Origin: Devosia sp. YR412
GTDB lineage: Bacteria; Pseudomonadota; Alphaproteobacteria; Rhizobiales; Devosiaceae
Length of the DNA stretch: 64,000 nt
Assembly: GCF_900110945.1 (NCBI RefSeq)
Contig: NZ_FOFL01000002.1
Coordinates: 922,446-986,445, forward strand
Reading direction: 5' to 3'
Every line of letters starts with the position of its first letter. Position 1 is the first letter of the stretch. The notes below the pieces were generated by a model that saw only the letters and a program-made list of their open reading frames with translations, made no database searches and was not told where the DNA came from. This document shows positions 34,453 to 43,059 of the stretch, piece by piece. The position numbers and the translations under genes were made by a program.

Positions 34453-35733
34453 ATGGCCAAGACCTACGCGCTTGTGGGGACCGGCGGCCGCGCCCGCATG
34501 TTCTATGAAGCCATCCTCGGTCCGCATCGCGACCAGTCAAAACTCGTTGCCCTCTGCGACACCAACCAGACCCGCATGGACTACACCAATCGCGTCATCG
34601 AGCAGGAACTAGGCGGCAAGGCGCTCCCCACTTACAAGTCGGCCGATTTCGGCAAGATGCTCGCCGAAACCAAGCCCGACACCGTCATCGTCACCTCGAT
34701 CGACCGCACCCATCACCAGTTCATCATCGCCGCGCTCGAAGCGGGTTGCGACGTCATCACCGAAAAGCCGATGACCACCGACCCCGAAAAGTGCCAGGCC
34801 ATTCTCGACGCCGTCGAGAGGACCGGCCGCGATGTCCGCGTCACCTTCAACTACCGCTATGCCCCGCATAATTCCGCCCTGCGCGAGCTGATCGCCTCGG
34901 GCGCCATCGGCACCGTCACCTCGGTGCATTTCGAATGGCTGCTCGATACCCGCCACGGCGCCGATTATTTCCGCCGCTGGCACCGCGACAAGCGCAATTC
35001 CGGTGGCCTCATGGTCCACAAGTCGACCCACCATTTCGACCTCGTCAATTTCTGGCTCGGCTCTCAGCCCGATACGGTCTTTGCCATGGGCGACCTCAAA
35101 TTCTACGGCCGCGCCAATGCCGAAAGCCGCGGCGTCTTCACCCCCTATACCCGCACCACCGGCGTCGAGGCGGCCAAGGATGATCCCTTCGCCATCGACC
35201 TCACCGCCAGCCCGGCGCAGAAGGGTCTCTACTGGGATGCCGAACAAGAAGACGGCTACCAGCGTGACCAGAATGTCTTCGGCGACGGCATTTCCATCGA
35301 AGATACGATGAATGTGATGGTGCGCTATCGCAACCGCGCTGTGATGACCTATTCGCTTTATGCCTATGCCCCCTGGGAAGGCTTCAACGTCGCCATCAAC
35401 GGCACCGGCGGCCGCCTCGAGCTCACCGTGCACGAGACCTCCTACATCAACGCCGGCTCCACCTCCGACACCGAAGGCTCCGCCAAGGGCGTCAAGCTCT
35501 ACCACTTCCCCCTGCATGGCGAGGCACGCGTCGTCCCCGTCGAACATGGCGAAGGCGGCCACGGCGGCGGCGACAAGATCATGCTCGAAGAAATCTTCGG
35601 CAACGCCACGCCCAAGCCCGGCTACGGCGCCAACCACCGCGACGGCGCCCTGTCGATCCTGACCGGCATCGCCGCCAACCAGTCCTTCGCCACCGGTTTG
35701 CCGGTGGATGTGAAGACGCTGGTGCGGTTTTAG
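34453..35733 (+). CDS. Gfo/Idh/MocA family oxidoreductase
   Basis: 426 residues. The N-terminal Rossmann domain begins YALVGTGGRARMFYEA and has the family EKPMTTDPEKC motif (catalytic lysine region) at about residue 98. The C-terminal alpha/beta domain contains FEWLLDTRHGADYFRRWHR and HKSTHHFDLVNFWLG with the expected histidines. These enzymes oxidise or reduce sugars, inositols or sugar acids with NAD(P). It is longer than the common 340-380 residues. GGAG precedes the start. Control by the divergent GntR is inferred. Confidence 0.9.
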   Translation: MAKTYALVGTGGRARMFYEAILGPHRDQSKLVALCDTNQTRMDYTNRVIEQELGGKALPTYKSADFGKMLAETKPDTVIVTSIDRTHHQFIIAALEAGCDVITEKPMTTDPEKCQAILDAVERTGRDVRVTFNYRYAPHNSALRELIASGAIGTVTSVHFEWLLDTRHGADYFRRWHRDKRNSGGLMVHKSTHHFDLVNFWLGSQPDTVFAMGDLKFYGRANAESRGVFTPYTRTTGVEAAKDDPFAIDLTASPAQKGLYWDAEQEDGYQRDQNVFGDGISIEDTMNVMVRYRNRAVMTYSLYAYAPWEGFNVAINGTGGRLELTVHETSYINAGSTSDTEGSAKGVKLYHFPLHGEARVVPVEHGEGGHGGGDKIMLEEIFGNATPKPGYGANHRDGALSILTGIAANQSFATGLPVDVKTLVRF

Positions 35734-35761
35734 CGGCCGGAAGAGTCGTCGCCCCCCAAAC

Positions 35762-35794
35762 AAAAAGGCCGCCCCACCGGGCGGCCTTTCTTCT
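35762..35794 (+). terminator. terminator after the Gfo/Idh gene
   Basis: AAAAAGGCCGCCC and GGGCGGCCTTT pair around a short loop, followed by a T-rich tract. Confidence 0.85.
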
Positions 35795-35807
35795 TCACGT
35801 CAAATCC

Positions 35808-36344
35808 CTACTGACTAAACGGCACACTCGCCGTCAGAACTTCGCCGGAATCATTGAACTCCACCTCGAAATCCACCGTGATGCTGTCATTGCCTTCCAG
35901 CAAAATCTTGGAGCCGATCCGCACATCGCTGCCGGTACGGTCCTTCTGGCGTTCCTTGAGGTCGAAGCTGATGCGGCCCTGATTTTGCTGGCCCACGGCA
36001 AGCCCGGTATAGCCCGCATTGGAGCTCATCGCCGCTTCATACTGCTGGGTCGCATCGTTATAGGCGATGGTGCCGCTGATCGACAGCGTCGCATTGACCA
36101 GCGTGCAGCGGCCCGAATAGTTAATCTTGCCCTGGTTGCCCGTCGCCACCGTCAGCCGGCAGCGGAATGGCTCATTGCGGCCACCGCCGGTCAGCGCGCC
36201 TTCGCCCCGCCAGCTGCCGACATAAGAGCCCAGCAACGCCAGCTCGGCCTCGGCCGCCGATGCGGCAATCGGGCTCATCGCCAGCATCGGCAGCGCCACA
36301 GTCATTGCAACAATCTTGGCAGCAAATTTGGAACGCATGGTCAT
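35808..36344 (-). CDS. secreted hypothetical protein
   Basis: 178 residues: a signal peptide (FAAKIVAMTVALPMLAM, cleavage near ASA-AE), then a beta-rich domain starting LLGSYVGSWRGEGALTGG with two cysteines (FRCRLTV, GRCTLV) that could form a disulfide. No family is recognised. The GSWRGEG opening resembles small extracellular lipocalin-like barrels, but that is only an impression. It should be periplasmic. Confidence 0.75.
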   Translation of the reverse strand: MTMRSKFAAKIVAMTVALPMLAMSPIAASAAEAELALLGSYVGSWRGEGALTGGGRNEPFRCRLTVATGNQGKINYSGRCTLVNATLSISGTIAYNDATQQYEAAMSSNAGYTGLAVGQQNQGRISFDLKERQKDRTGSDVRIGSKILLEGNDSITVDFEVEFNDSGEVLTASVPFSQ

Positions 36345-36521
36345 CAGCGAAGTCCCCCTGTCTCTTGAAACATCAGATTCTGGCCAGCTCGGCCAGTGGG
36401 GAGATTTCGAAGCACGTGAAAATCTGACACATCTGTTCCCATTGTTACGAATTTGCTAGCGCCCGATGCTAAGAATGAACCTGTCGGTCCGCTCGGGCAT
36501 TCCCGACATGAACGTATCAAG

Positions 36522-37250
36522 ATGGAAACGGTTCTGGTGAACACTTCTACGACACCGATCATCGACGCACGCGATGTGACCTATAGCCTCGAAATCGCCG
36601 GACGACCGCTCCACATTTTGCGATCCGTTTCCCTTCAGGTGGCCCCCGCCGAAGTGGTGGCCATCGTCGGCCCCTCGGGCAGCGGCAAGACCTCCCTGCT
36701 GATGCTCCTGGCCGGTCTCGAACGCGCCACCAGCGGCTCCGTCACCGTCAATTCGGCAAAGCTCGATAGCCTCGACGAGGACGAACTGGCCCGCTTCCGC
36801 CGCAAGACCATGGGCATCGTCTTCCAGAGCTTCCACCTTATTCCCTCGCTGACGGCGCAGGACAATGTCGGGCTGGCGCTCGAAATCGCCCAGCCGCAAC
36901 TCTCCATGTCACAAGTCCGCGAGCGCGCCGCCCAAGCCCTCGAAGCCGTAGGCCTTGGCGCCCGGCTCGATCATCGCCCCTCGGCCCTTTCCGGTGGCGA
37001 ACAGCAGCGCGTCGGTCTCGCCCGCGCCATGGTCGCCAATCCGCCGCTGCTGCTGGCCGACGAGCCCACCGGCAATCTCGACCAGACCACCGGCGCCGTC
37101 GTCGTCGACCTGATGTTCGACCTTGCCCGCAAGCAGAATACCGCCGTCGTCCTGATTACCCACGATCCCCTTCTCGCCACCCGCGCCGATCGCGTCTTCA
37201 CCATGACGGCGGGCGAGCTGGTCGAAACCACGGCCCCCGTCCATGCATGA
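36522..37250 (+). CDS. ABC transporter ATP-binding protein (YbbA/LolD type)
   Basis: 242 residues: Walker A GPSGSGKTS, Q-loop VFQSFHLIPSLTAQDNVGLA, signature LSGGEQQRVGLARAM, Walker B LLLADEPTGNLD and switch THD. This is the MacB/LolD subgroup, which pairs with FtsX-type permeases. The next gene encodes one and overlaps by eight bases. YbbA-YbbP export or extract hydrophobic material rather than import; the substrate is not known. The start at 36522 lacks a strong ribosome site. Confidence 0.9.
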   Translation: METVLVNTSTTPIIDARDVTYSLEIAGRPLHILRSVSLQVAPAEVVAIVGPSGSGKTSLLMLLAGLERATSGSVTVNSAKLDSLDEDELARFRRKTMGIVFQSFHLIPSLTAQDNVGLALEIAQPQLSMSQVRERAAQALEAVGLGARLDHRPSALSGGEQQRVGLARAMVANPPLLLADEPTGNLDQTTGAVVVDLMFDLARKQNTAVVLITHDPLLATRADRVFTMTAGELVETTAPVHA

Positions 37251-39783
37251 GGTCCTGGCCGCCATCCGCATTGGCCTGCTCGACATGCGCGGCGACCTGC
37301 GCCGCTTCGTCCTGCTGGTCGTCTGCCTCGCTGTCGGCACTGCGCTGATCGCCGGCGTCAATTCGGTCGGCGCCAGCATTACCCGCGCCATCGATTCCGG
37401 CGCCGCCGAACTGATGGGCGGCGATCTCGAACTTTCCCGCGCCGATCGCCCCGCCACCCCCGACGAACTGGCCACTATGGAGACCTTCGGCCGCGTCACC
37501 GATACCGTGGACACCAATGTGCGCGGCGAATCCGCCAGCGCCGATGCCTTCATCGACCTTGCGGTGGTCGGCCCCAGCTATCCCCTGCTCGGCAATGTCA
37601 TCAGCCCGCAACTGACCGGCAACACCACCCTCGCCGATCTGCTCGCCGTCCGCGACGGCATGCCCGGCGCCCTGGTCGATGGCCTGCTGCTCGACCAGCT
37701 GCAGATCCAGATCGGCGACAGCTTCGCCCTCGGCGGCACCGAATTCGAGGCGCGCGGCATTCTCTCCCGCCTGCCCGACTCCGCCGTGCGTGGCTTCCGC
37801 CTCGGCCTCACCACGCTGATCTCCGACGAGGGCTTTTCCGGCGTTTCCGACCGCTCCTCGCCCCTGCCCGGCCTTGGCACCTGGTCGCGCTACAAGATCC
37901 TGCTCAATGGTGACGACGCCGATGCCGCCCGCCTCGCGCTCGATGACGCCTTCGCCAATTCCGGCTGGACCATCCGCTCGGCTCGCGACGGTCTCGGCCA
38001 GATGGTGCGCTACTACGATCTCTTCATGCGCTTCCTCGTCATTGTCGGCCTCGGCTCGCTGCTGATCGGCGGCGTCTCGGTCTGGACCGGCATGCAGGCC
38101 TATATCGCCGAACGCGCCAGCGTCATCGCCGTGCTGCGCGCCATGGGCGCCGGCCGGTCCCGCATCTTCATCCACTTCTTCGCCCAGGTCGCCACCCTTG
38201 CCGCCGTCGGCGTCGGCATCGGTCTGCTCATCGGCGGCGGCGGTGCTTTCCTGCTGCTGCCCTATGTCGGCCAGGCCGTCGGCATCGACCTCGTGCCCAC
38301 GCTCCACCTCCAGCCTCTGCTGGTCGCGGCCGGTGCCGGCCTCGTCACCGCCTTTGCCTTCGCCTATCTGCCGCTGCAACAGGCCCAGGCCATCCGCCCC
38401 GTGCTGCTGTTCCGCTCCAAGGGTCTCGCCGCCGCGCCCATCGACTGGCGCGGCCTGCTCCTGTCATTTCAGGTTCTCCCCCTACTCGCCGCCGGCATTG
38501 CCTTCTTTGTCCTCGCCTGGCTGATGACCGGCGATTGGCAGCTCGTCGCCGCCTTTGGCCTCGCCAGTGCCGCCGCCGCGGTGATCTTCGAGCTCTTCAT
38601 CCGCGCCGTGCAATGGGCGCTGACCCGTCTGCCCCAGCCGCGCCAGCTGCATCTGCGCCACGCCCTGCGTGCCATTTCCGGTTCTGGCCAGAATGCCGCC
38701 TCGGTCGTCGTCTCCGCCGGCATGGCGCTGGCCATGCTCATCGTCGTGCTGGTCCTTCAGGCCAATATGCGCCAGGAATTCCTCGGCGCCTCGGCCTTCG
38801 ACGCCCCTACCCTCGTCGCCTCCGACCTCTTCCCCGACGAGGTCGAAACGCTCGAAACCATGGACGGCGGCAATATCGCCCGCTTCGTCTCGACGCCCAT
38901 GCTGCGCGGCCTGCTCACTGAAATTGCCGGCCAGCCCGTTGCCGACGTCAATACGCGCGGCCCTGAGGCCACTTTCCTCCTCGCTGGCGAAGTCCCGCTG
39001 ACGTTCCGCAGCGAACTCCCCGCCTCCTCCCGCGTCACCGCTGGTGAATGGTGGCCCGCCGATTATTCCGGTCCCGGCCTCGTTTCGCTGCACCAGAGCC
39101 TGCGCTCCGGCCTTGGCGTCAATCTGGGCGATACGCTGACCTTCGAAATCTTCGGCGATCCCGTCACCGTCACCGTCGCCAGTTTCCGCGATTACTCCTG
39201 GCAGGGCGGCATCGACTTCCTCGCCACCTTCTCGCCCGGCGTCATCGACACCTATCCCACCACCCTCTTTGCCGCCGTCACCGCCGTCCCCGGCCAGGAA
39301 GAAGTGGTCAAGCGCCAGCTCGCCGCCGACCTGCCCGATATCCGCTTCATCGCCATCGGCGATACGCTCAAGCAGATTACCGACGCCTTGGCCCAGCTCT
39401 CCTTCGCCTCGGCCCTGGTCGGCGGCCTCGCCGTCGGCAACGGCCTGCTCGTGCTGATCGGCAGCCTCTCCACCGGCCGCCGCCAGCGCGAAGCCGATAC
39501 CGTGATCAACAAGGTCCTCGGCGGCACCCGCCGCACCCTGCTGTTCACCGCCTTCCTGCAATACCTGATCCTCGCCCTCCTCGCCGCCATCCCCGCCACC
39601 GTGCTCGGCGTCGGTGTCGGCTGGCTGGTCAGCATGGTCATGCTCAACGTCGATTTCACCCTCAACACCCGCGTCCTCGGCGTCGTCCTCTGCACCGCTG
39701 TGCTGATCACGGCCTTGCTGGGCTCGCTCACCATCCTCCGCGCCGCCTCGGCCCGCCCGGCCCGCCTGCTGCGCGACCTGTGA
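37243..39783 (+). CDS. FtsX-type ABC permease (YbbP-like)
   Basis: 846 residues with an N-terminal helix (LRRFVLLVVCLAVGTALIAG), a large periplasmic domain, and two FtsX-like clusters of membrane helices (around residues 260-390 and 730-840) plus central helices near 405-440. This is the ten-helix arrangement of YbbP/LolC-like permeases, close to the roughly 800 residues of E. coli YbbP. It overlaps its ATPase gene, so the two form one transporter. Confidence 0.9.
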   Translation: MHEVLAAIRIGLLDMRGDLRRFVLLVVCLAVGTALIAGVNSVGASITRAIDSGAAELMGGDLELSRADRPATPDELATMETFGRVTDTVDTNVRGESASADAFIDLAVVGPSYPLLGNVISPQLTGNTTLADLLAVRDGMPGALVDGLLLDQLQIQIGDSFALGGTEFEARGILSRLPDSAVRGFRLGLTTLISDEGFSGVSDRSSPLPGLGTWSRYKILLNGDDADAARLALDDAFANSGWTIRSARDGLGQMVRYYDLFMRFLVIVGLGSLLIGGVSVWTGMQAYIAERASVIAVLRAMGAGRSRIFIHFFAQVATLAAVGVGIGLLIGGGGAFLLLPYVGQAVGIDLVPTLHLQPLLVAAGAGLVTAFAFAYLPLQQAQAIRPVLLFRSKGLAAAPIDWRGLLLSFQVLPLLAAGIAFFVLAWLMTGDWQLVAAFGLASAAAAVIFELFIRAVQWALTRLPQPRQLHLRHALRAISGSGQNAASVVVSAGMALAMLIVVLVLQANMRQEFLGASAFDAPTLVASDLFPDEVETLETMDGGNIARFVSTPMLRGLLTEIAGQPVADVNTRGPEATFLLAGEVPLTFRSELPASSRVTAGEWWPADYSGPGLVSLHQSLRSGLGVNLGDTLTFEIFGDPVTVTVASFRDYSWQGGIDFLATFSPGVIDTYPTTLFAAVTAVPGQEEVVKRQLAADLPDIRFIAIGDTLKQITDALAQLSFASALVGGLAVGNGLLVLIGSLSTGRRQREADTVINKVLGGTRRTLLFTAFLQYLILALLAAIPATVLGVGVGWLVSMVMLNVDFTLNTRVLGVVLCTAVLITALLGSLTILRAASARPARLLRDL

Positions 39784-39790
39784 ACCAAAA

Positions 39791-39819
39791 CGGCGCCCGG
39801 ACCGCTGGGTCCAGGCGCC
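39791..39819. terminator. hairpin between the permease gene and a convergent secreted-protein gene
   Basis: GGCGCC-GGACC and GGTCC-GGCGCC arms with one-base bulges form a stable hairpin. It lacks a long T run, so efficiency is uncertain. Confidence 0.55.
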
Positions 39820-39843
39820 GCTCAAATCGACACTGCCACAGTC

Positions 39844-40173
39844 TCAGTTGGTGAAACGGAACACCGACAATTCGCAGACATTGTTGTCGCCTGACTCCAC
39901 CGTGTCGCCGTCTTCGAAGACCGCCTTGAAGTCATATTTGCAGTAGCCGCTGCCATCATCGATATTGATCGTCACAGTACCGCCGGCCGGCAGGATGTGC
40001 TTGCCGAGGATATCTTCTTCCCACGACTTGCTGCCCGTGTTCGACGCGTAGAATTCGCGGATGTCATAGGACGATTCATTGACGATCTGCACCCGGCGAT
40101 CCAGCGCCTGAGCGCCCGAGACCCCGGCAACCAATAGCGCCAGCGACAGCGCGGCCGAAAACTTCCTCATCAT
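39844..40173 (-). CDS. small secreted hypothetical protein
   Basis: 109 residues: a signal peptide (MRKFSAALSLALLVAGVSG, cleavage near AQA-LD), then a compact beta-rich domain, RRVQIVNESSYDIREFYASN, with a pair of cysteines (GYCKYDF, NNVCELSV). The opening VQIVNESSYDI resembles DUF1036-like or thaumatin-like 'in-stead-of-solvent' beta domains, as in the protein at 5011, but no assignment is made. Two adjacent ATG codons (40173, 40170) follow GAGGGA. Confidence 0.7.
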   Translation of the reverse strand: MMRKFSAALSLALLVAGVSGAQALDRRVQIVNESSYDIREFYASNTGSKSWEEDILGKHILPAGGTVTINIDDGSGYCKYDFKAVFEDGDTVESGDNNVCELSVFRFTN

Positions 40174-40369
40174 TCCCTCAGTCTTCAAAAATACCCCGCC
40201 GAGCAAGTAATCGGCCTGGCGTTGTTCTGGCAATTGGAATCTTGCAAATCAATGACGCCTGATCATCACTTTTTTTGTTGCAACCCGGCAGGTTATCCAA
40301 ACACCACGCGTCCGCGTTCAACTCTGTGACTTCCCCACACCCGATTTCCCCGAATCGCCTGCGTCGGTG

Positions 40370-40411
40370 CTAACAGTCGGCTAACCAACTCGACCCCTCG
40401 CGTGACTCCCG
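40370..40411 (+). promoter_or_regulatory. CtrA-like box with GANTC site upstream of the HerA-like ATPase
   Basis: CTAA-N7-CTAAC (40370-40385) resembles the CtrA site TTAA-N7-TTAAC. CGTGACTCCCG (40401-40411) includes GACTC, a CcrM-type GANTC site, and GAATC lies at 40352. The same two blocks recur before hpt at 59362. Confidence 0.5.
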
Positions 40412-40447
40412 ATCGACCGGGACGCTTCCCGCCGATCCGGAGACTTG

Positions 40448-41956
40448 ATGAAGGTAGCAATCGACATGGGCGCAACGACGGGCGCCGCGCCCGCGACGCT
40501 CGATCTCGAAGAGCTCCTCGCCACCCGCCTGCTCGTCCAGGGCAATTCGGGCTCCGGCAAGTCGCATCTCCTGCGCCGTCTGCTCGAACAATCCGCCCCC
40601 TGGGTGCAGCAATGCATCATCGACCCCGAGGGCGATTTCACCACCCTGTCGGAAAAGTTCGGCCACACCGTTGTCGATGCCACCCGCACCGAGGCTGAGC
40701 TGACCCGCATCGCCGCCCGCGTCCGCCAGCACCGCGTCTCCGTCGTGCTCAATCTCGAAGGCCTCGACGTCGAGCAGCAGATGCGCGCTGCCGCCGCCTT
40801 CCTCGGCGGCATGTTCGATGCCGATCGCGACTTCTGGTATCCCGTCCTTGTCGTCGTCGACGAAGCCCAGCTGTTTGCCCCCGCCGCGGCCGGCGAAGTG
40901 TCCGACGAAGCCCGAAAACTCTCGCTCGGCGCCATGACCAATCTGATGTGCCGCGGCCGCAAGCGTGGCCTCGCCGGCGTCATCGCCACCCAGCGCCTGG
41001 CCAAACTCGCCAAGAACGTTGCTGCCGAAGCCTCCAACTTCCTGATGGGTCGCACTTTTCTCGATATCGACATGGCCCGCGCCGCCGATCTCCTCGGCAT
41101 GGAAAAGCGCACTGCCGAACAGTTCCGCGACCTGGCCCGTGGCCATTTCATCGCGCTGGGCCCGGCCATTTCGCGCCGCCCCCTGCCGGTCACCATTGGC
41201 GCGGTCGAAACCTCGGCCCGCTCCACCAGCCCGAAGCTCACCCCCTTCGAAGCCCCGGTCGACGCCGCCGATCTGATCTTCACCGCCGATCCCGACGAGG
41301 CCATCCGCCCCGTCGTCCGTCGCGCCCCCGCGCCGCCGCCGCCCTCGACCAATGACCTTTTGGCCCAGCTCAGCCGCGCCCGCCCGCCGGCCGAGGAAGC
41401 CCCCGTCACGCTCTTCCCCGAGATCGACGAAGCCGAGCGCGACGCCCAGATCGACGCCATCATGGCCGAGCTTCTCGGCGATCCCGACGCCAGCTTCCGC
41501 ACCGTCGCCGTGCTCTATCAGGATTTCCTGGTCCGCTGCCGCATCCGCCGCGTCCCCGGCGAGCCGCCAGCGCTACCTGCCTTTAAACGCCGCCTCGCCG
41601 TCGCCCGCGTCGCTCCCGACAAGGAAGTCGCCCAGTCCGACGGCTGGCAGCAGGCCCTCACCATGTCGGAAACCCTCACCGAAGACGTCCAGGGCGTCTT
41701 CCTCGTGCTGGCGCAAGCCGCCCTCACCAGTGCCCCCTGCCCCTCCGACGCCACCCTGGCCCGCCTCTACGGCACCCATTCCTCCAGCCGCGCCCGGCGC
41801 CTGCTCACCTGGTTCGAAGAACGTGGTCTCCTGGTGGTCCGCCTCGACTTCCGCCAAAACCGCGTCGTCGCCTTCCCCGACCTCAGCGCCGAAACCGCCG
41901 CCGGCGACCCCAATGGGCCGGATGCCATGGCAGATGTCCGCGGGGCTGCGGAATAG
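40448..41956 (+). CDS. HerA-like ATP-binding protein (DUF87 type)
   Basis: 502 residues. Walker A is QGNSGSGKSHLL (about residues 32-41), followed by IIDPEGDFTTL, and Walker B is VLVVVDEAQLF; NLMCRGRKRGLAGVIATQRL resembles the arginine-finger and sensor segments of HerA/FtsK-type ring ATPases. A proline-rich linker (RRAPAPPPPS) leads to a C-terminal region with a winged-helix-like part (LARLYGTHSSSRARRLLTWF, then EERGLLVV). There is no NurA partner nearby. It may act on DNA, but no substrate can be assigned. GGAG precedes the ATG at 40448. Confidence 0.82.
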   Translation: MKVAIDMGATTGAAPATLDLEELLATRLLVQGNSGSGKSHLLRRLLEQSAPWVQQCIIDPEGDFTTLSEKFGHTVVDATRTEAELTRIAARVRQHRVSVVLNLEGLDVEQQMRAAAAFLGGMFDADRDFWYPVLVVVDEAQLFAPAAAGEVSDEARKLSLGAMTNLMCRGRKRGLAGVIATQRLAKLAKNVAAEASNFLMGRTFLDIDMARAADLLGMEKRTAEQFRDLARGHFIALGPAISRRPLPVTIGAVETSARSTSPKLTPFEAPVDAADLIFTADPDEAIRPVVRRAPAPPPPSTNDLLAQLSRARPPAEEAPVTLFPEIDEAERDAQIDAIMAELLGDPDASFRTVAVLYQDFLVRCRIRRVPGEPPALPAFKRRLAVARVAPDKEVAQSDGWQQALTMSETLTEDVQGVFLVLAQAALTSAPCPSDATLARLYGTHSSSRARRLLTWFEERGLLVVRLDFRQNRVVAFPDLSAETAAGDPNGPDAMADVRGAAE

Positions 41957-41984
41957 TCTTTGACTGCGCTGATGTCTCAGTCGA

Positions 41985-42121
41985 CCACCCTCCCCCTTGA
42001 GGGGAGGGAAGCGAGATAGGACTTAGCTCTTCGCTAAGTCCGTCATCGAGCAGGAAGGGGGTATGCGTTCGCAAGCCCGATCTGTTCCTCCCCTTGTCAC
42101 GGGGAGGCTAGGTGGGGGTAT
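41985..42121. repeat. REP-type composite (type A)
   Basis: CCACCCTCCCCCTTGAGGGG opens the unit. GGACTTAG (42019-42026) and CTAAGTCC (42034-42041) form an inner stem. GTTCCTCCCC...GGGGAGGCTAGGTGGGGGTAT closes it. Both halves match other copies in the window. No gene is present in this 180-base gap. Confidence 0.75.
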
Positions 42122-42138
42122 CCTCTTCGCAGGAAGCC

Positions 42139-43002
42139 CTACCCAATCAACTCCACCCTGAACGAATACCGCCCACTCGCCCCAGGCCCCAGCACCTCGC
42201 CATACGGCCGCGCCGCAATCTCGTCTCCGCCGCCAACCTCAGCCGCCATGCCATGCCACGGCTCGAGGCACACAAACGGCGCATCCTTCTTCGACCACAC
42301 CGCAAAATTCGGCAGGTTCTCCCAGGTGAAATGCACCGCCCGGTTCGCCGCGCCATAGGTCACCCCGGCCCCAGCACCCTCGGGAAAGATCATCGCATCG
42401 GCATCGAACAGCCCATGCTCCAGCGTCAGCGCCCCCGCCTTGAACGGCGACGGCAGCTTGTGGGCCGCCACCAGCCCACCCGACAGCCGCACCAGCTCCG
42501 GCTCCCCGCCCTCATCCAGCACCAGACTATGCGCCATGCCCTCGCAGCCCGGCAGCGGCCAGACAAACGCCGGATGAAACCCGATCCCGAACGGCATCGG
42601 CCTGTCGCCAATATTGCTGACCTCCGCCGTCACCGTGACCGCGCGCCCAGTGACCCGATGCTCCAGCACCAGCGAAAACTCGAACGGATAAATCGCCCGT
42701 GTCGTCGGGCTGGACTTGAGCTCGAACCGGCAAAAATCCGCGCCCTGCCCGACCAGCGCAAATTCGCTGCGCCGCGCAAAGCCATGCTGGCCCATCGGAT
42801 AGCGCACACCATCCACGCTGACATGATCCTCCGGCGCCTTGCCGACGATCGGAAACAGCACCGGCGACCGCCCGCCCCAGAAGGCCGCATCGCCGTTCCA
42901 CAGCCAGCTCTGCCCGTCCGCGGTCACGATCGACTGCATCTCCGACCCCAGCGGCGACACCTCCACCGAGACCTGTTCATTGCCGATGCGAATAGTGCTC
43001 AT
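42139..43002 (-). CDS. aldose 1-epimerase family protein
   Basis: 287 residues of the galactose mutarotase-like beta-sandwich family: WLWNGDAAFWGGRSPVLFPI at the start, GQHGFARRSEF with the conserved histidine, and IGFHPAFVWPLP with the second. It interconverts sugar anomers or acts on a sugar phosphate; the subgroup is the aldose epimerase type often seen as a stand-alone gene. It diverges from hrpB with only 57 bases between starts. Confidence 0.88.
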   Translation of the reverse strand: MSTIRIGNEQVSVEVSPLGSEMQSIVTADGQSWLWNGDAAFWGGRSPVLFPIVGKAPEDHVSVDGVRYPMGQHGFARRSEFALVGQGADFCRFELKSSPTTRAIYPFEFSLVLEHRVTGRAVTVTAEVSNIGDRPMPFGIGFHPAFVWPLPGCEGMAHSLVLDEGGEPELVRLSGGLVAAHKLPSPFKAGALTLEHGLFDADAMIFPEGAGAGVTYGAANRAVHFTWENLPNFAVWSKKDAPFVCLEPWHGMAAEVGGGDEIAARPYGEVLGPGASGRYSFRVELIG

Positions 43003-43059
43003 GGCCTGCTCCTGTCTCTGCCTATTGCCCTACCCTCGCTGATCCGCCATGAACCGGCA

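Noticed and set aside
42112..43059. A 316-codon N-terminal extension of HrpB
   Set aside because: The extension is the antisense of the aldose epimerase gene and has no helicase-like content; ATG 43060 gives the normal family length.
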